Under the pieces are notes generated by a model. The model saw nothing but the letters and a program-made list of their open reading frames with translations. It was not told the DNA's origin and ran no database searches. The position numbers were made by a program, and so were the translations under genes. Positions 1 through 5,826 of a DNA stretch of 10,426 bases are shown here, piece by piece (positions within the stretch are counted from its first letter, which is position 1; each line of letters begins with the position of its first letter). Source of the stretch: Betaproteobacteria bacterium (GTDB lineage Bacteria > Pseudomonadota > Gammaproteobacteria > Burkholderiales > Thiobacillaceae). Location of the stretch: positions 1-10,426 of the forward strand of contig JAIFLB010000030.1 in assembly GCA_020049245.1 (NCBI GenBank). The letters are read 5' to 3'.

Positions 1-1015
1 GACAAAGGATGTGGCCCGAAGCCTCACCGCCAAGCAGCCAGCCGTTTTTCTGCAACAACTCCAGTACATAGCGGTCGCCGACATTGGCGCGCTTGAATTC
101 ACAGCCCAGCGCTTTCAGCGCAAGCTCAGCACCCAGATTGGTCATCAAGGTGCCGACCACGCCACCCAGGGTCTGGCCGCTTTCCTTGCGATAACGTGCA
201 ATGGCGTAAATCAGTTTGTCGCCATCCATGACCACGCCAGTGGCATCGGTCATCATCAAACGATCGCCGTCACCATCCAGCGCAATGCCGACATCGGCGC
301 GATGTTTGCGCACCGCGCGAGACATCGCGTCGGTGTGGGTTGCACCACACTCCTTGTTGATATTCATGCCATTCGGCTCGTTGCCGATGGCAATGACATC
401 GGCGCCCAGTTCGTGAAAAACATGCGGCGCGATGTGATAAGCGGCGCCGTTGGCACAATCGACGACGATGCGCATGCCGCGCAGATCCATGTCGGTGGGG
501 AACGTGCTCTTGCAGAATTCGATATACCGCGCGGCGGCATCCTCTACCCGCTTCACCCTCCCCAGTTGCTTCGATGAAGCCGTCTTCATCGGCTGATCCA
601 TGGCCGCCTCGATCGCCAATTCGACCTCGTCCGGCAGCTTGGCGCCGCGTGCGGAAAAGAACTTGATGCCGTTGTCTTCATACGGATTGTGCGAGGCTGA
701 AATCACCACGCCGGCTTGCAAACGCAAGGCCCGCGTCAGATAGGCCACACCCGGAGTCGGCATTGGACCGGTCAGCCGTACATCGACGCCAGCAGCGGTA
801 AGGCCGGCTTGCAACGCGGATTCCAGCATGTAGCCGGAAATCCGGGTGTCCTTGCCGATCAGCACGGCGGGATGCTCACCGTGCAAGGCTTCGAGTTCCG
901 CCGCCGCGAGCACCTTGCCGGCGGCATAACCGAGACGCATGGCGAAATCCGGCGTAATCGGCGCTTCGCCGACTTTTCCACGCACGCCATCGGTGCCGAA
1001 ATACTTTCTGCTCAT
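1..1015 (-). CDS. glmM: Phosphoglucosamine mutase, 3' end cut by window edge
   Basis: Interconverts glucosamine-6-phosphate and glucosamine-1-phosphate in the cytoplasm, on the route to UDP-GlcNAc for peptidoglycan and LPS. Only the first 338 codons of about 445 are present; the reading frame runs open off the left edge. The N-terminus reads MSRKYFGTDGVRGKVGE, typical of GlmM. The catalytic phosphoserine is Ser108 in SASHNP (106-111). The metal-binding loop DGDGDR is at 247-252. The sugar-recognition loop GGEASGH is at 329-335, where many relatives have Gln or Gly in place of the Ala. The phosphate-binding C-terminal domain lies outside the window. The ATG overlaps the folP stop (ATGA). GGAG inside the end of folP lies 7 nt before it, so translation is probably coupled to folP. 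The SASHNP, DGDGDR and FGTDGVRG motifs favour GlmM over phosphomannomutase relatives. Confidence 0.97.
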   Translation of the reverse strand, partial: MSRKYFGTDGVRGKVGEAPITPDFAMRLGYAAGKVLAAAELEALHGEHPAVLIGKDTRISGYMLESALQAGLTAAGVDVRLTGPMPTPGVAYLTRALRLQAGVVISASHNPYEDNGIKFFSARGAKLPDEVELAIEAAMDQPMKTASSKQLGRVKRVEDAAARYIEFCKSTFPTDMDLRGMRIVVDCANGAAYHIAPHVFHELGADVIAIGNEPNGMNINKECGATHTDAMSRAVRKHRADVGIALDGDGDRLMMTDATGVVMDGDKLIYAIARYRKESGQTLGGVVGTLMTNLGAELALKALGCEFKRANVGDRYVLELLQKNGWLLGGEASGHILC

Positions 1016-1854
1016 TGCCTGACTCCAAATTGATGATCTGATAATTCCAGGCACAGCCGCATGGTTTCCACGGTTTCCCGCACATCATGCACCCGCACCA
1101 CGAAAGCCCCGCCCTGCATGGCCAGCATTGCCGCGATGACACTCGGCAACAGCCGATCTTGCGTCGGCCGCCCGGTGAGGCTGCCGAGAAATGATTTGCG
1201 CGACACGCCGACCAGGACAGGCGCGATATCGGCGATTCGGCCGAGATTCTTGAATAGCGCCAGGTTATGCAACAGGGTTTTGCCAAAGCCGAAGCCGGGA
1301 TCGACCAGCAGACGTCGTGGGTCGATTTCAGCCACTTGCGCGGCTTGCAGACGCTGGTGCAGATACGTTGCCACCTCCCCCACCACATCCGCATAGGCCG
1401 GATCGTGTTGCATGTCTGCCGGCATGCCGCGCATATGCATGACACACAGGCCGCAATCGGAATCGGCCACCGCTGCCATAGCACCCGCCGCCTCCAGGCC
1501 ATGTACATCGTTGATCATGTCGGCGCCGGCTGCCAGCGCGGCACGCATCACTTCGGGTTTCATGGTGTCGACTGAAAGCGCGATATCGGCGCCACGCAAA
1601 CCTTCAATCACCGGGATCACGCGGGCAATTTCCGCCTCGATACTGACCGGTGCGCTGCCCGGGCGCGTCGATTCGCCCCCGATGTCGAGCAGGTCGGCAC
1701 CCTCGGCCTTCAATTTCAGGCCATGTTCAATCGCGCGTTCGGTCGAGAAAAAGAGTCCGCCATCGGAAAAGGAGTCCGGGGTGACGTTGACGATGCCCAT
1801 CACCAAGGGCCGCGACAGTGGGAAGCGATAACGCCCGCATTGAAAAAAAGACAT
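1012..1854 (-). CDS. folP: Dihydropteroate synthase
   Basis: Condenses 6-hydroxymethyl-dihydropterin pyrophosphate with p-aminobenzoate to make dihydropteroate in folate synthesis; it is the sulfonamide target. The protein is 280 aa, a TIM barrel of normal length. Family motifs appear in order: MGIVNVTPDSFSDGG (19-33, with the pyrophosphate/metal-contacting Asn23), DIGGESTRPGS (57-67), SVDT (94-97), NDV (115-117), HMRG (140-143), DPGFGFGKT (185-193), SRKSFLG (218-224) and RVHDV (254-258). The ATG has only a weak ribosome-binding site (GAG about 12 nt upstream). No better in-frame start was found. folP lies 80 bp downstream of ftsH, across a strong hairpin, and its stop overlaps the glmM start, giving a folP-glmM unit like that of many proteobacteria. 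A folP paralogue in a resistance cassette would be more divergent; this context is chromosomal. Confidence 0.97.
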   Translation of the reverse strand: MSFFQCGRYRFPLSRPLVMGIVNVTPDSFSDGGLFFSTERAIEHGLKLKAEGADLLDIGGESTRPGSAPVSIEAEIARVIPVIEGLRGADIALSVDTMKPEVMRAALAAGADMINDVHGLEAAGAMAAVADSDCGLCVMHMRGMPADMQHDPAYADVVGEVATYLHQRLQAAQVAEIDPRRLLVDPGFGFGKTLLHNLALFKNLGRIADIAPVLVGVSRKSFLGSLTGRPTQDRLLPSVIAAMLAMQGGAFVVRVHDVRETVETMRLCLELSDHQFGVRQ

Positions 1855-1871
1855 GGGATTAGGTCACTCAG

Positions 1872-1925
1872 GCACGCCGCAGAAATGATCAGGGCGGCAA
1901 TAGCCGCCCTGATCTGCATGCCGCA
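1872..1925. repeat. Direct-repeat pair flanking a palindrome in the ftsH-folP gap
   Basis: Two 10-bp direct repeats with one mismatch, gcacgccgca (1872-1881) and gcatgccgca (1916-1925), bracket a perfect 12-bp inverted repeat (1887-1914). The unit fills most of the 80-bp gap between ftsH and folP. This layout resembles a small REP-like intergenic element, but whether it recurs in the genome cannot be seen from one copy. Confidence 0.45.
1887..1914 (-). terminator. 12-bp perfect hairpin after ftsH, weak U-tract
   Basis: Arms gatcagggcggc (1887-1898) and gccgccctgatc (1903-1914) pair perfectly around a 4-nt loop, with the hairpin starting about 20 nt past the ftsH stop. In the minus-strand transcript the stem is followed by AUUUCUG, a poor U-tract. 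It could be a leaky terminator between ftsH and folP-glmM, an mRNA 3'-end stabiliser, or part of a repeat element. The fold is certain; the function is not. Confidence 0.5.
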
Positions 1926-1934
1926 ATCAGCGGA

Positions 1935-3824
1935 TCAAGCCTCTTCCGCAGGTGTGGTGGTAGGCGCCGGGGCACTCGGCGGCGGATTGCTGGCGCTGCT
2001 GACCGGTGGTGTCACCGGCTTCGGCGGATGAGGTTCCTGGCCGGCCATGATCGCGTCGATCTGCTCCGCATCGATGGTTTCCCATTCCAGCAAAGCGCGC
2101 GTCATGCGTTCCACCTTGTCCCGGTTGTCTTCCAGCGTCTTGCGCGCCAGCGCATATTGCTCATCGATGATGCGGCGGACTTCTTCGTCGACCTTGCGCA
2201 TGGTTTCTTCCGACATGCTCTTGTGCGTGGTGACCGAACGACCGAGGAAAATCTCGCCTTCCTCTTCGCCATAGACCATTGGGCCGAGCGCATCCGACAT
2301 GCCCCACTGCGTCACCATTCGACGCGCCAAGTCAGTCGCGCGCTGGAAGTCGTTGGAAGCACCGGTGGTCATCTGGTTCATGAACAATTCTTCGGCAATC
2401 CGACCGCCAAACAGCACGGCAATGGTCGACATCAGACGTGTGCGGTCCTGGCTGTAGCGATCTTCCGTCGGCAACTGCATGGTGACGCCGAGGGCGCGAC
2501 CACGTGGAATGATGGTGACCTTGTGCACTGGATCGGTCTTCGGCATCAGCTTGGCGACCACAGCATGGCCGGATTCGTGATACGCGGTGTTCTTGCGTTC
2601 TTCTTCCGGCATGATCATCGAGCGGCGTTCGGCGCCCATCATGATCTTGTCTTTGGCACGCTCGAAATCTTCCATGTCGACCACACGCTTGTTGGAACGC
2701 GCAGCAAACAACGCAGCTTCGTTGACCAGATTGGCCAGATCGGCACCCGAGAAACCGGGCGTGCCACGCGCGATGATGTCGGCCTTGACGTCCTGCGACA
2801 TCGGTACTTTGCGCATGTGCACCAGCAGAATCTGCTCACGACCGCGGATGTCAGGCAACGGCACCACCACCTGGCGGTCGAAACGACCCGGACGCAACAG
2901 CGCCGGGTCGAGCACGTCGGGTCGGTTGGTGGCGGCGATCACAATAACGCCAACCGTGGCTTCAAAACCGTCCATTTCCACCAGCAACTGGTTCAAGGTC
3001 TGCTCGCGCTCGTCGTTGCCGCCGCCCATGCCGGCACCCCGCTGACGACCGACCGCGTCGATTTCATCAATGAATATGATGCAAGGTGATTGTTTCTTGG
3101 CCTGCTCGAACATGTCGCGCACGCGTGCGGCACCGACACCGACGAACATTTCAACGAAATCGGAACCGGAAATCGAGAAGAACGGCACTTTCGCTTCACC
3201 GGCAATCGACTTCGCCAGCAAGGTCTTGCCGGTACCGGGCGAGCCGACCATCAATACGCCGCGCGGAATACGTCCACCGAGTTTCTGGAAGCGCGACGGA
3301 TCGCGCAGGAACTCGACCAGTTCACCGACTTCTTCCTTGGCTTCGTCACAACCGGCGACGTCGGCGAAGGTGACCAGGTTGCTGTCCTGATCAAGCAGAC
3401 GCGCCTTGCTTTTGCCGAACGAGAACGCACCGCCTTTGCCGCCACCCTGCATCTGGCGCATGAAAAACACCCAGACGCCGATCAACAACAACATCGGGAA
3501 CCATGAAACAAAGATGCTCATCAGCATCGACGGCTGCTCTTCCGGCTTGGCTTCGACCTGGACGCCGGCCTTGAGCAGATCAGATACCAGCCACGGATCG
3601 GATGGCGCATAGGTGGTGAAGCGTCTGCCATCGACGCCGACGCCACGCAGGACATGGTTCTCGATAGTGACCTTGGCGACCTGCCCCTGCTTCACTTGTT
3701 CGATGAAGGTGGAATAGTCGATCTGCGACTGCACGGTTTGACGCGTGTTGAACTGGTTAAACACCGTCATCAGCACCAGCGCAATAATCAGCCAGATACC
3801 GACATTCTTGAAAAGATTATTCAA
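1935..3824 (-). CDS. ftsH: ATP-dependent zinc metalloprotease FtsH
   Basis: Inner-membrane AAA+ protease that extracts and degrades misfolded membrane proteins and short-lived regulators; in E. coli also sigma32 and LpxC. I place the start at TTG 3822-3824, giving 629 aa. AAAGGAG sits 5 nt before this codon, and the product then begins LNNLFKNVGIW, like the MNN starts of relatives. The TTG seven codons upstream (3843-3845) has no ribosome-binding site. Order of parts: first membrane helix (about 9-24), periplasmic segment, second helix (about 101-122), Walker A GSPGTGKT (194-201), Walker B IIFIDE (249-254), second region of homology including ATNRPDVLDPALLRPGRFDR (298-317), zinc site HESGH (416-420) and third zinc ligand Asp492 in GASNDF. 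A Pro/Ser/Thr-rich tail (about 595-629) ends the protein. Walker A has Ser where GPPGTGKT is most common. The rlmE-ftsH order matches E. coli ftsJ-hflB. Confidence 0.98.
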   Translation of the reverse strand: MNNLFKNVGIWLIIALVLMTVFNQFNTRQTVQSQIDYSTFIEQVKQGQVAKVTIENHVLRGVGVDGRRFTTYAPSDPWLVSDLLKAGVQVEAKPEEQPSMLMSIFVSWFPMLLLIGVWVFFMRQMQGGGKGGAFSFGKSKARLLDQDSNLVTFADVAGCDEAKEEVGELVEFLRDPSRFQKLGGRIPRGVLMVGSPGTGKTLLAKSIAGEAKVPFFSISGSDFVEMFVGVGAARVRDMFEQAKKQSPCIIFIDEIDAVGRQRGAGMGGGNDEREQTLNQLLVEMDGFEATVGVIVIAATNRPDVLDPALLRPGRFDRQVVVPLPDIRGREQILLVHMRKVPMSQDVKADIIARGTPGFSGADLANLVNEAALFAARSNKRVVDMEDFERAKDKIMMGAERRSMIMPEEERKNTAYHESGHAVVAKLMPKTDPVHKVTIIPRGRALGVTMQLPTEDRYSQDRTRLMSTIAVLFGGRIAEELFMNQMTTGASNDFQRATDLARRMVTQWGMSDALGPMVYGEEEGEIFLGRSVTTHKSMSEETMRKVDEEVRRIIDEQYALARKTLEDNRDKVERMTRALLEWETIDAEQIDAIMAGQEPHPPKPVTPPVSSASNPPPSAPAPTTTPAEEA

Positions 3825-3829
3825 TTTGA

Positions 3830-3836
3830 CTCCTTT
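3830..3836 (-). promoter_or_regulatory. ftsH ribosome-binding site that decides the start
   Basis: The minus strand reads AAAGGAG followed by 5 nt and TTG. This strong Shine-Dalgarno overlaps codons 4-6 of the longer reading that starts at 3845, so it supports the shorter protein beginning at 3824. Confidence 0.85.
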
Positions 3837-3866
3837 GTGGCTCAACTGCCGCAGTGAAGGGTGAAG

Positions 3867-4520
3867 TTAGTCGAATTCCTGCTCATGTTCAATCGAGTCG
3901 TCCAGCTTCAGACCCCGGCCCAACAAATACACCTCACGGCTACTGTCGCGCGATGCTTTTGGTTTTCGCACCATGACAGACTTGAAAACGTGGCGCATCT
4001 GTTTCATGTAATCCTCGAATCCCGCGCCCTGAAATACCTTGACCAGAAAAATGCCATCCGGTTTCAACCAATTTGCAGAAAACTCCAGCGCCAATTCGGC
4101 AAGGTAGTAAATGCGCGCCTGATCCGAAATGATCACTCCGGTGATATTGGGGGACATATCGCTCAATACAAGATCAGCCTTGTTGCCATGCAAGCGTTCC
4201 ACCAGTTGGTTCAAGGTGGCTTGTTCGGTGAAGTCGCCTTGCAGAAAATCAACGCCATTCAGGCCGACCATCTCAAGCAGATCAATACCGACGATGCGGC
4301 CCTGGCCTTTCATCCGCTCCAGCGCGACCTGGCACCAGCCGCCCGGCGCGCAGCCAAGATCGACTAGCGCGTTACCCGGCTTCAACAGCCGATCACGATC
4401 ATCGATCTCCATCAACTTGTACGCTGAACGCGAGCGATAACCCTGTTCAACCGATTGCTTGACATAGAAATCGTTGACATGGCGTTGGTGCCAGACGCGA
4501 CTTTTAGCTTGCCGTTTCAC
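3867..4520 (-). CDS. rlmE: 23S rRNA (uridine 2552-2'-O)-methyltransferase RlmE (FtsJ/RrmJ)
   Basis: Methylates the 2'-OH of U2552 in the A-loop of 23S rRNA, using S-adenosylmethionine, late in 50S assembly. The protein is 217 aa, close to E. coli RlmE (about 209). The K-D-K-E catalytic tetrad is complete: Lys35 (AYKL), Asp121 (SDMSPN), Lys161 (LVKVFQG) and Glu196 (REVYLL), each three residues before the E. coli position. The SAM motif VDLGCAPGGW is at 53-62. The start is GTG (4518-4520). An in-frame TGA lies immediately upstream, so no longer protein is possible, and AGGTG (4527-4531) lies 6 nt before the start. A short acidic tail (LDDSIEHEQEFD) follows the core. rlmE is 42 bp upstream of ftsH and probably cotranscribed with it; the E. 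coli pair is heat-inducible. It is divergent from yhbY. Confidence 0.96.
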   Translation of the reverse strand: MKRQAKSRVWHQRHVNDFYVKQSVEQGYRSRSAYKLMEIDDRDRLLKPGNALVDLGCAPGGWCQVALERMKGQGRIVGIDLLEMVGLNGVDFLQGDFTEQATLNQLVERLHGNKADLVLSDMSPNITGVIISDQARIYYLAELALEFSANWLKPDGIFLVKVFQGAGFEDYMKQMRHVFKSVMVRKPKASRDSSREVYLLGRGLKLDDSIEHEQEFD

Positions 4521-4544
4521 TCAGTACACCTCATGGACTACTAT
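4516..4544 (+). promoter_or_regulatory. Possible sigma70 promoter for yhbY
   Basis: TTCACT (4516-4521, 4 of 6 matches to TTGACA), a 17-bp spacer, then TACTAT (4539-4544, 5 of 6 matches to TATAAT). Predicted transcription start is near 4551, about 29 bp before the yhbY ATG. The -35 box overlaps the GTG start codon of the divergent rlmE. This is a motif match only. Confidence 0.45.
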
Positions 4545-4579
4545 CGCTCCCTTTTTTCGCACCTTTGACAGGAAGCCGA

Positions 4580-4873
4580 ATGCTCGAATTAAGCGTTGAA
4601 CAGCGTAAATATCTCAAATCCCAAGCCCACGATTTGAAACCGGTGGTGATGATTGGCTCACAGGGGCTGAGTGAAGCCGTCATCAAGGAAGCTGAACGAG
4701 CCGTGGCAGCGCATGAACTGATCAAGATACGCGTTCTGGGTGATGACCGCGAGGCGCGTGAAACTTATATGGCGCAATTGTGTGAAACATTGAATGCGGC
4801 CCCGGTGCTGCACATCGGAAAATTATTGTTGATCTATCGTCCGGCGCAGAAACCGAAGCTGCTCCTACCGTGA
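4580..4873 (+). CDS. yhbY: YhbY-type ribosome assembly RNA-binding protein (CRM domain)
   Basis: A 97-aa single CRM-domain protein. E. coli YhbY associates with pre-50S particles and is thought to help 50S assembly; plant CRM proteins use the same fold in group II intron splicing. The start LELSVEQRKYLKSQAHDL, the GxxG loop in VVMIGSQGLSEAV and the pattern ELIKIRVLGDDREAR are family hallmarks. The ATG at 4580 is preceded by AGGA (4570-4573) at 6-nt spacing. A TTG at 4565 in the same frame lies upstream of that site and is a poorer start. It is the only plus-strand gene here, divergent from rlmE, another 50S maturation gene. Its stop overlaps the 3' end of the convergent DUF4149 gene by 9 bp, leaving no room for a terminator between them. 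Confidence 0.94.
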   Translation: MLELSVEQRKYLKSQAHDLKPVVMIGSQGLSEAVIKEAERAVAAHELIKIRVLGDDREARETYMAQLCETLNAAPVLHIGKLLLIYRPAQKPKLLLP

Positions 4874-5320
4874 ATGATGTTTGGCGGCCAGGGCCAGCCC
4901 AAGCAGGCTCTGGATCAGGTAGACCACGCTGGAGACGCCGTGCCAGGTGGCAAATCGGTCACGAAACAGGCTTTGCATGACATCTTTCGGTAATGCCGCT
5001 TCCTTGAGTTGCGCCATGATCGGCTGAATGCCGAAATGCCCGGCCAGGGTTAACAACAGCATCAGCAGGACAATCCAGAAATACGCCTGTTTCAGTGCAC
5101 TGGCGCCAAACCGTACAAATCGGAACATCAACAGCCAGATGCCGCATGCAATCCCGATCCAGGCGATACCGGTGAACATCTTGCCAGCCAGCATGCCGGC
5201 CAACATGCGATCTTCGAGGTTGTAGAACAACATCGGCGCCGCCAGATAACCGATTGCCCACAGCCCGCCGACCCATAAGGTCAGCGCCCAGAGCGCCAGA
5301 AGATCAGGCAGCCTTTTCAC
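4865..5320 (-). CDS. DUF4149 family four-helix membrane protein, function unknown
   Basis: A 151-aa hydrophobic protein with four probable membrane helices at about 7-30, 47-67, 79-98 and 126-146. The pattern of WVGGLW in helix 1, GHFGIQPIM after helix 3, and the segment from FATWHG through VYLIQSLLGL in helix 4 fits the DUF4149/TMEM205-like family. In my recollection this gene often sits beside greA in betaproteobacteria. No enzymatic motif is visible and I assign no function. The start is GTG (5318-5320), 14 bp after the greA stop, with no good Shine-Dalgarno, so translation may depend on greA. Its TAG stop lies inside the last codons of the convergent yhbY. Family membership rests on pattern memory rather than a search. 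Confidence 0.85.
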   Translation of the reverse strand: MKRLPDLLALWALTLWVGGLWAIGYLAAPMLFYNLEDRMLAGMLAGKMFTGIAWIGIACGIWLLMFRFVRFGASALKQAYFWIVLLMLLLTLAGHFGIQPIMAQLKEAALPKDVMQSLFRDRFATWHGVSSVVYLIQSLLGLALAAKHHSR

Positions 5321-5334
5321 GTCAGATTCAGCGG

Positions 5335-5811
5335 TCAGATGTAGTGGACGTCAACAATCTCGTAATGACGCAAGCCGCCGGGCGCATGCACATCGGCGAC
5401 ATCACCCGCGTATTTACCAATCAATGCGCGCGCAATCGGAGATCCCACGGAAATCTTGCCTTGCTTGATATCGGCTTCATCGTCGCCAACGATCTGATAA
5501 CGGACCTCTTCACCTGTCTCGGCGTCAACCAACTCAACAGTAGCAGCAAACACCACACGGCCTTCGACATCGAGGTGCGTCGGATCGATGATCTGTGCAT
5601 TGGCAAGCTTGCCTTCCAGATCCTTGATGCGGCCTTCAATAAAACCCTGTTTTTCCTTCGCCGCGTCATATTCGGCGTTTTCCGACAGGTCGCCATGCGA
5701 ACGCGCTTCAGCGATCGCCGCGATCACGCTCGGTCGCTCGACGCTCTTCAAGCGTTGCAGTTCAGTACGCAGTTTCTCCGCGCCGACTACCGTCAGGGGG
5801 ACTTTTGTCAT
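5335..5811 (-). CDS. greA: Transcription elongation factor GreA
   Basis: Enters the RNA polymerase secondary channel and stimulates cleavage of backtracked transcripts, rescuing stalled complexes. The protein is 158 aa, the standard length. The N-terminal coiled coil (about 1-75) carries at its tip HGDLSENAEYDAAKEKQ, with the catalytic acidic pair Asp41 and Glu44. The C-terminal FKBP-like domain ends in the usual run including GKISVGSPIARALIGK. ATG 5809-5811 is preceded by GAGG at 8-nt spacing. The 15-bp gap after carB contains this ribosome-binding site, so greA is almost certainly cotranscribed with carAB. The N-terminal tip motif (LSENAEY) favours GreA over GreB. Confidence 0.98.
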   Translation of the reverse strand: MTKVPLTVVGAEKLRTELQRLKSVERPSVIAAIAEARSHGDLSENAEYDAAKEKQGFIEGRIKDLEGKLANAQIIDPTHLDVEGRVVFAATVELVDAETGEEVRYQIVGDDEADIKQGKISVGSPIARALIGKYAGDVADVHAPGGLRHYEIVDVHYI

Positions 5812-5826
5812 TTTATTTACCTCGAA

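Noticed and set aside
11..577. A 188-codon plus-strand frame near the left edge
   Set aside because: The minus strand here encodes GlmM residues through the DGDGDR and GGEASGH motifs without interruption, so the plus frame is a shadow.
2028..3089. A 353-codon open frame on the plus strand, antisense to ftsH
   Set aside because: Its product is rich in His, Arg and Gln with no recognisable domain. The opposite strand encodes the most conserved part of the FtsH AAA+ and protease domains. Strong codon bias on one strand commonly leaves such mirror frames open.
3825..3910. A heat-shock (sigma32) promoter for ftsH in the rlmE 3' end and gap
   Set aside because: E. coli ftsH is heat-regulated, so I looked, but found only TTGAAC with TAACTT at 17 bp (a weak sigma70-like pair) and no CCCCAT-type -10. 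Promoters further upstream remain possible.
4550..4558. The run of six T after ccc as a terminator tail
   Set aside because: No GC-rich inverted repeat precedes it on the plus strand, and it lies between divergent starts where a terminator is not expected.
4546..4571. A sigma70 promoter for rlmE in the divergent gap
   Set aside because: CTGTCA and GATAGT are present on the minus strand but 20 bp apart and each only 4 of 6 matches. This is too weak to annotate.
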